DNA from: Desulfofustis sp.
GTDB taxonomy: Bacteria; Desulfobacterota; Desulfobulbia; Desulfobulbales; Desulfocapsaceae
Assembly: GCA_029287755.1 (NCBI GenBank)
Contig: JARFQM010000040.1
Span: forward strand, 1 to 18,620
DNA length: 18,620 bases
Direction of reading: 5' to 3'
The translations under genes and the position numbers were made by a program. This document shows positions 7,415-14,123 of the stretch, one piece after another (within the stretch, counting starts at the first letter, position 1; every line of letters starts with the position of its first letter). The notes beneath the pieces are model-generated. The model ran no database searches. It had not been told where the DNA came from and saw only the letters and a program-made list of their open reading frames with translations.

Positions 7415-8011
7415 CTATTTCATTGACCGCAACTGCGTTACGATATATTCCAAAGGCGGGCGGACATTGATATCGGACACGTAGATATCACTGATGATGC
7501 CCTGCCGGTCGATGAACACCAACGCCCGCTCAGAGGTACCATCGGTTCTGAGCAGGCCGTATGCCGATGCCACTTCACCGTGGGGCCAGAAATCTGAGAG
7601 TACCTCGAACCAGATATTGCCCATCTGACGGACCCAGGCGTGCAGGGTGGGAATATTATCCACCGTGATCCCCAGCAGCACCGCCTCGTTGTCGTCGAAG
7701 AAATGGCGGCTGATCCCGTAGCCCGGCCATTGATCGGAACAGACCGGGGTCCAGGCGGCCGGAACGAAGGAAATGACCACGTTGCGGCCTCGCAGACTGC
7801 TCAATGTCACTTCTTTGCCTGAGATGGCAGGCAGGGTGAAGTCCGGGGCAGCCTGTCCCGGGGCTACCTTGAGGGTGGAATCAACAGGTTTGAGCTGGCC
7901 CGTATCATATAACGCATCTCTCAGACCGTTCTCCACTGCTGCTGCGTTCCCCAAGAAGAGAAGCAGGAGCAGCACAACCGTCAACGACGCTTTCCTGTCT
8001 ACCAGTCGCAT
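7415..8011 (-). CDS. Secreted AhpC/TSA (redoxin) peroxiredoxin-like protein, one cysteine
   Basis: This 198-aa protein has a signal peptide (basic MRLVDRK, then a run of leucines ending at NAAA-V, about residue 25). The mature part has the thioredoxin-fold redoxin pattern: APDFTLPAISGKEVTLSSLRGRNVVISFVPAAWTPVC, with the peroxiredoxin active-site form PxxxTxxC giving Pro84, Thr88 and Cys91. This is the only cysteine in the protein, so it would have to act as a 1-Cys enzyme reduced by another thiol carrier. The CxxC protein encoded just upstream (8027-8593), 15 bp away and also exported, is an obvious candidate partner. The likely role is periplasmic peroxide detoxification or thiol exchange; the substrate is not established. 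It ends 20 bp from the convergent response-regulator gene. Confidence 0.82.
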   Translation of the reverse strand: MRLVDRKASLTVVLLLLLFLGNAAAVENGLRDALYDTGQLKPVDSTLKVAPGQAAPDFTLPAISGKEVTLSSLRGRNVVISFVPAAWTPVCSDQWPGYGISRHFFDDNEAVLLGITVDNIPTLHAWVRQMGNIWFEVLSDFWPHGEVASAYGLLRTDGTSERALVFIDRQGIISDIYVSDINVRPPLEYIVTQLRSMK

Positions 8012-8026
8012 AGCTGGTCCCGTTCA

Positions 8027-8593
8027 TTATTGTTGGGCAAATTCTATCAGTTCAGCGAGAAAATCCTCTTTTGAGTAAAAGCCACCGGACTGCCTCAGGA
8101 CGATGACCGGATCTCCCCCGCCCGAGAGGCGGACACCGATGAACCCGGGAGTGCCTGCCCCGGACAGGGCTTTGTAAATTGCCATATCCTGGTCGGGAAA
8201 AAGCGGGAATTGGACATTGTAAGTGGAACGGAAATGACCCACCTCGAACTCGGAGTTGGAGGCGCCGATGCCTATTATTTTCACTCTCGGAGCGCCCTCC
8301 GGCAGCTCGTTCATTGACTCGAACAGCTCATTTATGAGCGGTGCCTCTTTCTGGCAATACGGACAATACATGCTGAACAACTCGATAAGCACGATGTCGG
8401 CATCGATATCGGGGACGCTGAAAGACCCGCTTTCAGCCTCAAGTCCAAGATAGGAACGGTGCTTCTCTTCAGCGGGAACCTCCAGTTCAAACGCAGGCAG
8501 CAGCTCGGCCGTGCGCTGGGCTGCCGCGGCAGCGGTGACTCCATAGAGTCCGGCCACAAACAGCGGCAGGATCATGAACGACAATTTCCTCAT
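8027..8593 (-). CDS. Exported TlpA/thioredoxin-like protein with CPYC motif
   Basis: This 188-aa protein has an N-terminal signal peptide (MRKLSFMILPLFVAGLYGVTAAAAA). A TlpA/ResA-like thioredoxin fold follows: IVLIELFSMYCPYCQKEAP, with the redox pair Cys77-Pro-Tyr-Cys80 at the start of helix 1, and the cis-proline loop GAGTPGFIGV. The CPYC centre resembles glutaredoxin-type pairs and implies disulfide reduction or isomerisation in the periplasm. The ATG at 8593 is preferred over upstream in-frame starts at 8605 and 8665 because GGAGA lies 7 nt before it and the signal peptide then begins properly. It is first in a two-gene unit with the redoxin gene. Confidence 0.82.
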   Translation of the reverse strand: MRKLSFMILPLFVAGLYGVTAAAAAQRTAELLPAFELEVPAEEKHRSYLGLEAESGSFSVPDIDADIVLIELFSMYCPYCQKEAPLINELFESMNELPEGAPRVKIIGIGASNSEFEVGHFRSTYNVQFPLFPDQDMAIYKALSGAGTPGFIGVRLSGGGDPVIVLRQSGGFYSKEDFLAELIEFAQQ

Positions 8594-9045
8594 AGCGTTC
8601 TCCATTCTGCGGCATCTCCCGAAAAGCGTCTGTGAGGCGAATCGATCTCCAGCACAGCTTTTCAAGGTACTACATTATTTACGGAGTCAGGGTAGTCAAT
8701 GGCCGCAGATATGGCAAAGGCTTTTCTCCCCCCCTCACGCCCCGGGAACCGCGCGAAGACGGGCGCCGCCCCCACAGATTTGGAAAAAACAGGGCTCCAT
8801 GCAGCCGCCCCTTTTCTTGTCTGGTAATTCCCTACACCATTTTGCTGTTCCGTCTTACCCGGCCAAATTGATCTTTCTTACATAACAAAAGGATCAACGC
8901 TGATTTTTTTCTGGCTTCTCTTCATCTACCCTAAGTCTGTTGGAAAATCCGCAGTAACAGGAAGGGCACTCTATTAACCGCTGCTAAACGGCCCGGAAGC
9001 CAAGCGGCCGTTGCAGAAATCAACAACTGATAAGGAGGGTCAAGG
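8594..9045. other. Gene-free region between the TlpA-like gene and the formate dehydrogenase Tat gene
   Basis: No convincing gene was found in about 450 bases. On the minus strand TTGACT near 8700 followed by TAATGT could be a weak promoter for the TlpA-like gene. A GC-rich patch lies at about 8730-8820. TTGATC (8868-8873) and GATCAA (8892-8897) form an inverted repeat followed by a T-run, and another repeat lies at 8987-9012. The end is the plus-strand leader of the Tat peptide gene, with a perfect AAGGAGG at 9032-9038. Confidence 0.5.
8987..9012. promoter_or_regulatory. Inverted repeat in the leader of the formate dehydrogenase Tat gene
   Basis: AACGGCC (8987-8993) is repeated in inverse as GGCCGTT (9006-9012) around 12 nt. 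It lies 34 nt before the ATG at 9046 and 20 nt before the ribosome site. It could be an operator or an RNA hairpin in the leader. There is no T-run after it, so it is not a standard terminator. Confidence 0.35.
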
Positions 9046-9237
9046 ATGCACAATGAAAAGAAAGGACGGCGCTCGTTTCTTAAGCACCTTCTTGCCGGTT
9101 CGGCAGTAGTCGCGGGAGCTGCTTCGGCGATCAAACCGGCACGGGCGGAAACGCCACCCCAGGTGACAGGCCAAGATGAAGTCCTGCACAGGGAAACCGA
9201 ATCGTTCAAGAAGTATTACAAATCACTTCGCTCGTAG
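9046..9237 (+). CDS. Formate dehydrogenase region Tat-signal protein (orphan)
   Basis: This 63-aa protein consists mostly of a twin-arginine signal: GRRSFLKHLLAGSAVVAGAASA followed by IKPARA, then a short polar tail ending in FKKYYKSLRS. Size, Tat motif and ending match the small 'formate dehydrogenase region TAT target' family, normally encoded just before the catalytic subunit of a periplasmic formate dehydrogenase. Its exact function is not established; roles in assembly or export of the enzyme are presumed. AAGGAGG 7 nt upstream supports the ATG at 9046. No formate dehydrogenase catalytic, iron-sulfur or cytochrome gene follows in this window; only a 35-codon ORF that may be its beginning (9434-9541) does. 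Confidence 0.82.
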   Translation: MHNEKKGRRSFLKHLLAGSAVVAGAASAIKPARAETPPQVTGQDEVLHRETESFKKYYKSLRS

Positions 9238-9266
9238 GCGTTCGCGTCTGTGATAACTTAAGGGTG

Positions 9267-9399
9267 CCTTGTAAAATTAGGGTTTTGTCTCAAGATCGAG
9301 GCGCGCAGGGAAATTTTACCACAGGCATATATTTTATATTCCGAGGATAAAATGTTCAGGCGCAACGCCGAGATTGAACCAAAAAACAATTTTTCAAGG
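9267..9399. repeat. 133-bp imperfect palindrome (MITE-like or REP-like element)
   Basis: The two halves are inverted copies with a few mismatches and small gaps. CCTTG (9267-9271) pairs with CAAGG (9395-9399), TAAAATT with AATTTTT, CTCAAGATCGAGGCG with CGCCGAGATTGA, CGCAGG with the TCAGGCGCA region, and AAATTTTA with TAAAATGTT. The centre is an AT-rich turn with ATATA-TTT-TATAT at 9327-9339. It contains no ORF and sits in an intergenic space. Such structure suggests a non-autonomous palindromic repeat or a very long hairpin that could also act as a two-way terminator. Only one copy was seen in the window. Confidence 0.6.
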
Positions 9400-9433
9400 T
9401 AGCCGCAAGCTTCAGAGAAGGAGGCAGATAATT

Positions 9434-9541
9434 ATGGCCATCAGCAAGAACCTCAAACCCTCCCCGGGTAAAACGGTTTCCAGCGGCCGGCGGGAGAGAA
9501 TTGGTGAGCGGAGGTTCTTCAGGCTACTTTCTCGAGTTTGA
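9434..9541 (+). pseudogene. Possible truncated start of a formate dehydrogenase catalytic gene (35 codons)
   Basis: A short ORF begins at ATG 9434 with an excellent ribosome site (AAGGAGG at about 9418-9424, 9-10 nt away). It encodes a basic, hydrophilic start (MAISKNLKPSPGK) and ends in GERRFFRLLSRV, where RRFFRLL is close to a twin-arginine motif. In Tat-exported formate dehydrogenases, the catalytic subunit that follows the Tat peptide gene starts in this general way. The last seven codons overlap the 3' end of the convergent dehydrogenase gene (9519-10559), so the original frame seems cut there. No hydrophobic core or molybdopterin domain follows. It could instead be a genuine small protein; the assignment rests on position, ribosome site and the RR motif. 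Confidence 0.4.
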
Positions 9542-10559
9542 AAAGTTCCTCGGCCATGGCGTCGGCGACGACGCTGGTCGGCATCCTGGTGGCTGCTGAA
9601 CGGTGCAGAATCTCGGTGACGGTTTCTCCAATCCTGGCGGTGCGAATGCGGGCCCGCACCCCGTCATAGTCGCCGTCCATCTCGCAGCTGATATTTATGA
9701 CTCCGCCGGCATTGGCAGCATAGTCGGGAATATAGAGAATACCGAGACGATCCAGGAGATGGCCGTCCGAGGGATTGAGCAGCTGGTTGTTGGCACTGCC
9801 CGCCACAAGTGCGCACCGCAGTTCCGGAATAGTTTTGTGATTAAGGGTTCCCCCCATTGCGCACGGGCTGAATATGTCACAGCGGCAGCGGTGGATGTCA
9901 GCGGGGTCGATCACCTGAGCATCTACCTGACTGCGCAGACGATTCAGGCGCTCCTGACTGATATCCGCTGCCACCACAGTGCAGCCTGCCGAGGCGAGCA
10001 GCCTCGCCAGCCTCGCACCCGTTTCACCCACTCCCTGGATAGCCACCCGGAGTCCGGCTAAATTTTTGCGGCTGCGGGTGTAAAGAATCCCGGCCTTGAT
10101 CGCACAATAGACGCCGTAGGCGGTGAAGGGACTGGGATTGCCGGAAGCTCCGACCGTGGCCACATGGGCTGTCGAGCGCTGAACATGGGCCATGTCTTCA
10201 ACCGTGGAGTTGACATCCTCGGCGGTGATATATCTTCCCCCGAGGGTGTCCACAAACTCCCCGACAGACTTGAACAAATGAGCCCGGTCAACCTGGCCGA
10301 GATCGACCCTGACCACACACTTGCCTCCCCCCAGCGGCAGGCGGGCAAGGCTGTTCTTGTAAGTCATGCCTCTGCTCAAGCGCAGCACATCAAAAAAAGC
10401 CTCATCATCACTGCCATAATTCCATACCCGGCAGCCACCCAGAGCAGGTCCCCGGTTAGTATTGTGAATGGCTATCCAAGCCGCAAAACCAGCTTCTCCG
10501 TTGTCACAGCGCACCACCTCTTCATAACCGGCGACATTAAGTGTCTGATACCTGTTCAT
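9519..10559 (-). CDS. Leucine/valine/phenylalanine-type amino-acid dehydrogenase (Glu/Leu/Phe/Val family)
   Basis: This 346-aa enzyme catalyses NAD-dependent reversible oxidative deamination of an amino acid to its 2-oxoacid. The catalytic lysines appear in GMTYKNSLARLPLGGGK (about 65-80), and HNTNRGPALGGCRVW matches the leucine dehydrogenase group. The Rossmann loop is VAIQGVGETGARLARLL (about 170-186), followed by NAGGVINIS, the typical late motif. Length is that of LeuDH (about 350) rather than glutamate dehydrogenase (over 400). It is the last gene of the VOR-type oxidoreductase operon, 48 bp after the gamma subunit, with GGAGG 11-12 nt before its ATG. Its 2-oxoacid product would be the substrate of that enzyme. 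Which amino acid it prefers cannot be read from sequence. Confidence 0.88.
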   Translation of the reverse strand: MNRYQTLNVAGYEEVVRCDNGEAGFAAWIAIHNTNRGPALGGCRVWNYGSDDEAFFDVLRLSRGMTYKNSLARLPLGGGKCVVRVDLGQVDRAHLFKSVGEFVDTLGGRYITAEDVNSTVEDMAHVQRSTAHVATVGASGNPSPFTAYGVYCAIKAGILYTRSRKNLAGLRVAIQGVGETGARLARLLASAGCTVVAADISQERLNRLRSQVDAQVIDPADIHRCRCDIFSPCAMGGTLNHKTIPELRCALVAGSANNQLLNPSDGHLLDRLGILYIPDYAANAGGVINISCEMDGDYDGVRARIRTARIGETVTEILHRSAATRMPTSVVADAMAEELFKLEKVA

Positions 10560-10607
10560 CTGGGCAGATAATCCTCCACTCTTGTTCGCTCCACTCGCAG
10601 GCTTTCC

Positions 10608-11177
10608 TCAGGCTGCTTTTCTAATCGCAGCCTCGGTGCTCACCGAATCGAAGCCGCAGCGCAGCGCTTTTCTGTTCAGATTTAACGTGGTCGACGATCC
10701 ACTGCCGAATACCAGGCTGAAGGCCTCTTCCACATGGCGCTGCCGGGGTGTCCCCATCAAGGCCATATAGGCACCCAGCATGATCATATTGGCTGCCCTG
10801 GGGTCACCGCACTGTGCTGCCATTGTCGTGGCTTCCAGTGCATGCACCACCACGTCTTTTCTGCCGACCTCTCTGTCGATAAGCGATCTGTTGAGCAAAA
10901 TGAGGCCGCCGGGTACGACACTCTGTTCAAATCTATCGAGCGAGGGCAGATTCATGACGATCAGACTGGTGGCATTGCTCGTGACAATTGGGGAGCCGAC
11001 CGGATGGTCAGACACGACTACGCTGCAGTAGGCCGTTCCACCGCGCATTTCAGGACCGTAGGACGGCATCCAGGTGACTTCACGACCATCGAGCATGGCT
11101 GCACAGGCAATCAGTTTACCCAGCGACATGACCCCCTGGCCGCCAAACCCTGCACAGAGAATTCTTTCGTTCTGCAT
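10608..11177 (-). CDS. 2-oxoacid:ferredoxin oxidoreductase, gamma subunit
   Basis: This 189-aa protein has the gamma-subunit pattern: ILCAGFGGQGVMSLGKLIACAA at the N terminus, then WMPSYGPEMRGGTAYCSVVVSD and SPIV near 50-80. This domain helps bind CoA and completes the alpha-beta-gamma-delta catalytic unit that oxidises 2-oxoacids to acyl-CoA with reduction of ferredoxin. It starts directly after the beta-subunit stop (adjacent bases), so it is part of one operon. The family cannot be narrowed from this subunit alone; the VOR assignment comes from the alpha subunit and the neighbouring amino-acid dehydrogenase. Confidence 0.9.
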   Translation of the reverse strand: MQNERILCAGFGGQGVMSLGKLIACAAMLDGREVTWMPSYGPEMRGGTAYCSVVVSDHPVGSPIVTSNATSLIVMNLPSLDRFEQSVVPGGLILLNRSLIDREVGRKDVVVHALEATTMAAQCGDPRAANMIMLGAYMALMGTPRQRHVEEAFSLVFGSGSSTTLNLNRKALRCGFDSVSTEAAIRKAA

Positions 11178-11921
11178 CTAGACCTCCTCCGGCGTCTTCA
11201 GAACACCGAGTGGATAGTAGGGGATCATATTCGCCTCCAGCCATGCCATTGCCTCCACAGGATCAAGTCCCCATCCTGTTGGACACGTGGAGAGCAGTTC
11301 CACCATGGCGAAGCCTTTCTTCGCCAGCTGACAGTTAAACCCCTTGAGTATGGCCTTTTTCGCCTTGCGAATATATTTGGGATGATGGAGGGAAACCCGC
11401 TCCACATAAGCAGCACCGGGTACCTCGGCAAGCATTTCAGACATTTTCAGCGGCCTGCCGCTTAACTTAGCGATCCTGCCTGCGGGGGCGGTGGTGGCTT
11501 TTTGACCGGGCAGGGTGGTGGGGGCCATCTGTCCGCCGGTCATACCGTAAATGGCATTGTTGATGAATATCACCGTTATGTTCTCCCCGCGATGGGCGGC
11601 GTGCACGATCTCCGCAGTTCCGATGGCGGCAAGATCACCGTCCCCCTGGTAGGTGAAGACCGTTTTGTCGGGCACCGTACGCTTAATTCCCGTTGCCACC
11701 GCGGGAGCCCTGCCGTGGGAACATTCGATCATATCGACGTTTAAATAGTTGTAGGAGAAGATAGAACAGCCCACCGAAGCACAGCCGATGGTGTCGCCCA
11801 GAAGCCCGAGCTCTTCAAGTGCCTCGCCAACCAGACGATGAGCGATGCCGTGGGTACACCCCGGGCAGTAATGAGTGTCTGCCTCGGTGAGCCCGGTGGT
11901 TCTCTTGAAAATGACGCTCAT
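11178..11921 (-). CDS. 2-oxoacid:ferredoxin oxidoreductase, beta (thiamine pyrophosphate) subunit
   Basis: This 247-aa subunit binds thiamine pyrophosphate and carries out the decarboxylation. It shows HYCPGCTHGIAHRLV near residue 17, the cysteine-containing start typical of these beta subunits, and the TPP/Mg motif GDGDLAAIGTAEIVHAA...FINNAIYGMTGGQMAPTT (about 93-135). The final DPVEAMAWLEANMIPYYPLGVLK is also typical. The ATG overlaps the alpha-subunit stop by 4 bp. It has the short beta form found in KOR/VOR-type enzymes, not the fused pyruvate:ferredoxin oxidoreductase. Confidence 0.92.
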   Translation of the reverse strand: MSVIFKRTTGLTEADTHYCPGCTHGIAHRLVGEALEELGLLGDTIGCASVGCSIFSYNYLNVDMIECSHGRAPAVATGIKRTVPDKTVFTYQGDGDLAAIGTAEIVHAAHRGENITVIFINNAIYGMTGGQMAPTTLPGQKATTAPAGRIAKLSGRPLKMSEMLAEVPGAAYVERVSLHHPKYIRKAKKAILKGFNCQLAKKGFAMVELLSTCPTGWGLDPVEAMAWLEANMIPYYPLGVLKTPEEV

Positions 11922-12985
11922 GCCGCACCTCCGGTGAGCAACTCCAGGGCGTACTCACTGAGTTCAGCGGGTTCCGGAATCACCCCGCCGCAGCGGCCGT
12001 AAAAATGGACGGGCATCCTGCCCTCCACCGCCAGTCTGACGTCATCCACCATCTGACCGCAGTTCATTTCAACGCAGATTACCGCTTTGCCGCTCTCGGG
12101 AAGTGCCTTGAAAGGTTGAACAGGAAACGGCCAGAGCGTCTGGGGCCGAATCAGACCGGCCCGGCACCCTTTTTGTCGCAGATCATCTATGCTGTTTTTA
12201 ACAATCCGCGCAGTAGAGCCAAAGGCGCAAAAAACCAGCTCGGCATCACTCATCCGGTAGAGCTCAAACCGCGTCTCTCTCCTGCTTATGCGGCCATATT
12301 TATCCTGCAGCTCCAGGTTGTGACTCTCCAGTGTGGCCGGATCGAGCCTCAAGGACTTAATGGTTCTTGGAGGACGGCGGTGGCGATGCCCGGTGAGAAT
12401 CCACCTCTTGTTCCCGGCTCTTTTTTTCTTGGTATGCCGATCGAATTGCACCGGTTCCATCATCTGGCCCAGCAGGCCGTCGCTGACCAGGAATACAGGG
12501 GTGCGATACTTCTGCGCCAGCTCGAATGATTCCTCCATCATCTCGGCTGACTCCTGCACTGTTGCCGGCGCCAAAGAGATGATCCGGTAGTCGCCGTTGC
12601 CACCTCCCCGAGTCATCTGAAAGTAATCGGATTGGGCCGGCTGGATGGTGCCCAGACCCGGTCCGCCGCGCATCACGTTGACAATGACACAGGGGATTTC
12701 GGTGGCGGCCAGCATCGAAATACCCTCCTGCATGAGGGCTATGCCTGGCGAAGAGGAGGAGGTCATGGCCCGGGCTCCAGCCGCTGCCGCCCCATAGAGC
12801 ATATTAACTGCAGCGATCTCGCTTTCAGCCTGCAGAAACAGTCCCCCTGCCTTCGGCAGTTCCCGGGCAAAATATTCCGGTATTTCGTTCTGCGGGGTTA
12901 TCGGGTAGCCGAAAAAATGGGTGCAGCCACCGCGGATCGCCGCGCGGGCCAGCGCCTCGTTGCCTTTCATCAGTGTTCTACTCAT
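11918..12985 (-). CDS. vorB: 2-oxoacid:ferredoxin oxidoreductase, alpha subunit (VorB type)
   Basis: This 355-aa subunit has the pyrimidine-binding domain of the TPP enzyme: LMKGNEALARAAIRGGC, FFGYPITPQNEIPEYFAREL, LQAESEIAAVNMLYGAAAAGARAMTSSSSPGIALMQEGISMLAATEIP, VNVMRGGPGLG and QPAQSDYFQMTRGGGNGDYR. A C-terminal domain II follows. The set is closest to the 3-methyl-2-oxobutanoate (branched-chain) oxidoreductase subunit VorB, though 2-oxoglutarate (KOR) enzymes are similar. The ATG at 12985 is chosen over GTG at 12988 because AGGAGG stands 6 nt before it. It overlaps the ferredoxin gene by 8 bp. Confidence 0.9.
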   Translation of the reverse strand: MSRTLMKGNEALARAAIRGGCTHFFGYPITPQNEIPEYFARELPKAGGLFLQAESEIAAVNMLYGAAAAGARAMTSSSSPGIALMQEGISMLAATEIPCVIVNVMRGGPGLGTIQPAQSDYFQMTRGGGNGDYRIISLAPATVQESAEMMEESFELAQKYRTPVFLVSDGLLGQMMEPVQFDRHTKKKRAGNKRWILTGHRHRRPPRTIKSLRLDPATLESHNLELQDKYGRISRRETRFELYRMSDAELVFCAFGSTARIVKNSIDDLRQKGCRAGLIRPQTLWPFPVQPFKALPESGKAVICVEMNCGQMVDDVRLAVEGRMPVHFYGRCGGVIPEPAELSEYALELLTGGAA

Positions 12986-13226
12986 CACGCCCCTCCTGGT
13001 GGTCAGCGATTCGCTCGATGGTAAAAACCACGTCGGGACAGATCAGGGCACAGCTGAGACAGCCGATACAGTCTTCCTCCGCCGTTACAGAGACGGGAAA
13101 ATACCCCTTGAGATTGACCTGCGCCGTCTCGATGGCGAGCACGTTTTCAGGACAGACGGACACGCAAAGTCCACAGCCCTTGCAGCTGTCGGCTGCGATG
13201 TGCGGTATAGCCCTTCTGCCAGCCAT
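12978..13226 (-). CDS. 2-oxoacid:ferredoxin oxidoreductase, delta subunit (2x[4Fe-4S] ferredoxin)
   Basis: This 82-aa ferredoxin-type protein has two CxxCxxCxxxCP clusters: CKGCGLCVSVCP and CIGCLSCALICP, binding two [4Fe-4S] centres that pass electrons from the catalytic subunits to free ferredoxin. It is first in the operon, followed by alpha, beta, gamma and the amino-acid dehydrogenase. The ATG at 13226 is preferred over GTG at 13238 because GGAGGTG lies just before it. A promoter candidate at 13272-13301 would place the transcript start about 40 nt upstream of this ATG. Confidence 0.9.
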   Translation of the reverse strand: MAGRRAIPHIAADSCKGCGLCVSVCPENVLAIETAQVNLKGYFPVSVTAEEDCIGCLSCALICPDVVFTIERIADHQEGRDE

Positions 13227-13271
13227 GCCCACCTCCACGTCAAAGTGGTAGAGAAACTCTGCCTTTGTTTA

Positions 13272-13301
13272 ATTTTATCAAAAAAAATTAATTATTGTCA
13301 A
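13272..13301 (-). promoter_or_regulatory. Sigma70-type promoter of the VOR-dehydrogenase operon
   Basis: On the minus strand a perfect TTGACA (13301-13296) is followed after 18 nt by TAAAAT (13277-13272), five of six consensus bases. The start of transcription would be near 13265, giving a leader of about 40 nt to the ferredoxin ATG. This is one of the two best promoter matches in the window. It lies at the edge of an AT-rich block (about 13262-13440). Confidence 0.6.
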
Positions 13302-13398
13302 ACAACAGAGGACCTGCTTGAAATGGTAAATAATCTAATTAAATTAAAAAGTTAATAATAAAATTGCAGATTATTCTGAACCCTTAAAAAACTTATAA

Positions 13399-13417
13399 AA
13401 TCAAAATATCTTTGATT
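13399..13417. promoter_or_regulatory. Inverted repeat in the AT-rich block upstream of the VOR operon (operator candidate)
   Basis: AATCAAA (13399-13405) and TTTGATT (13411-13417) form a perfect 7-bp inverted repeat around 5 nt, about 100 bp upstream of the -35 box. Its position would suit an activator or a regulator acting from afar. The XRE-cupin protein encoded next door is the obvious candidate, but no binding evidence exists. Chance palindromes are frequent in AT-rich DNA. Confidence 0.3.
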
Positions 13418-13450
13418 AAATAAAATTATATCGAACCGCTCGGGTGACTT

Positions 13451-13482
13451 GCTCCAGTCCGGGCTCCGGATCTGGTGAGAGC
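13451..13482 (-). terminator. Stem-loop after the XRE-cupin gene (terminator candidate)
   Basis: CCAG-TCCGG, loop GCT, CCGGA-T-CTGG forms a 9-bp GC-rich stem with one bulge, framed by GCTC/GAGC at 13451-13454 and 13479-13482. It lies about 65 bp past the stop of the XRE-cupin gene in its direction of transcription. The nearest U-rich stretch is roughly 20 nt further on, so it is not a textbook intrinsic terminator. Confidence 0.35.
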
Positions 13483-13547
13483 ATGACTTGAGCGCGGCTG
13501 GGAACATCGGCCAACTGTCTCAGAAACTCAGAACTATTGTTTTGGAA

Positions 13548-14123
13548 TCACTGCGGTCTGTAGATAACAACGAGGGTTGTGGCGGGACCGTCTATCCCCC
13601 GATAGCCATGGGGGATGATGGAGTCAAAGTAGAGACTATCGCCTTCCGCGAGGATCACCCGGTCTTCACCATAGCAGAACTCCAGGCACCCATGCAGAAC
13701 ATAAAGGAACTCTTCCCCGCGATGATTGTTGAAAACGATATCGCTGGCTTCACGTTCCTCCATTTCGACGATGAAAGGCTCCATTGACTTATCTATTTTG
13801 GGAGAGGCGAGCGGTTCATACTGATAGCCGATATGTGAGATATGCGGACCTTTCGCAACCCCGTAGCGGTCCTCCTTTCGGACGACGATCATATTCCGTT
13901 CCTGATGCGATTCCTGGAAAAAGTAGCCGATGGGAACCCCTAGAGCGGTGGCAATTTTGAGCAGGGTGGCTATGGGTGGAGTGACCAGATTGTTTTCTAT
14001 CTGGGACAGATTTGGTTTGGACAGACCGGTAAGGCCCGCCAGGTCCTGAAGGGTAAGGCTGCGCTTGTTTCTGAGTTTTCTTACCTGGTTGCCAAGGTCG
14101 AGCAGGGCGAGAGCTTCTTTCAT
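13548..14123 (-). CDS. XRE-family transcriptional regulator with C-terminal cupin domain
   Basis: This 191-aa protein has an N-terminal HTH_3 domain (about 10-66: LGNQVRKLRNKRSLTLQDLAGLTGLSKPNLSQIENNLVTPP). A C-terminal cupin barrel follows (about 115-188: RGEEFLYVLHGCLEFCYGEDRVILAEGDSLYFDSIIPHGYR), a ligand-sensing fold common in regulators of amino-acid, polyamine and 2-oxoacid metabolism (PuuR/SutR-like). It lies directly upstream of, and in the same direction as, the amino-acid oxidation operon, 321 bp from the ferredoxin start, so a role in controlling that operon is likely but inferred. The start ATG at 14123 has only a weak GGGG-type ribosome site. Confidence 0.88.
   Translation of the reverse strand: MKEALALLDLGNQVRKLRNKRSLTLQDLAGLTGLSKPNLSQIENNLVTPPIATLLKIATALGVPIGYFFQESHQERNMIVVRKEDRYGVAKGPHISHIGYQYEPLASPKIDKSMEPFIVEMEEREASDIVFNNHRGEEFLYVLHGCLEFCYGEDRVILAEGDSLYFDSIIPHGYRGIDGPATTLVVIYRPQ

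Noticed and set aside
8632..8871. 79-codon plus-strand frame in the gene-free stretch before the Tat gene
   Set aside because: Arginine/proline-rich translation from GC-rich DNA with no ribosome site and no domain.
8868..8897. TTGATC ... GATCAA as an FNR/CRP-type binding site near the formate dehydrogenase Tat gene
   Set aside because: The half-sites are 18 nt apart, whereas FNR sites have a 4-nt spacer. It was kept only as an inverted repeat in the gene-free region.
10734..11465. 243-codon plus-strand frame across the gamma and beta subunit genes
   Set aside because: Histidine- and cysteine-rich translation with no domain, opposite two well-supported oxidoreductase subunits.
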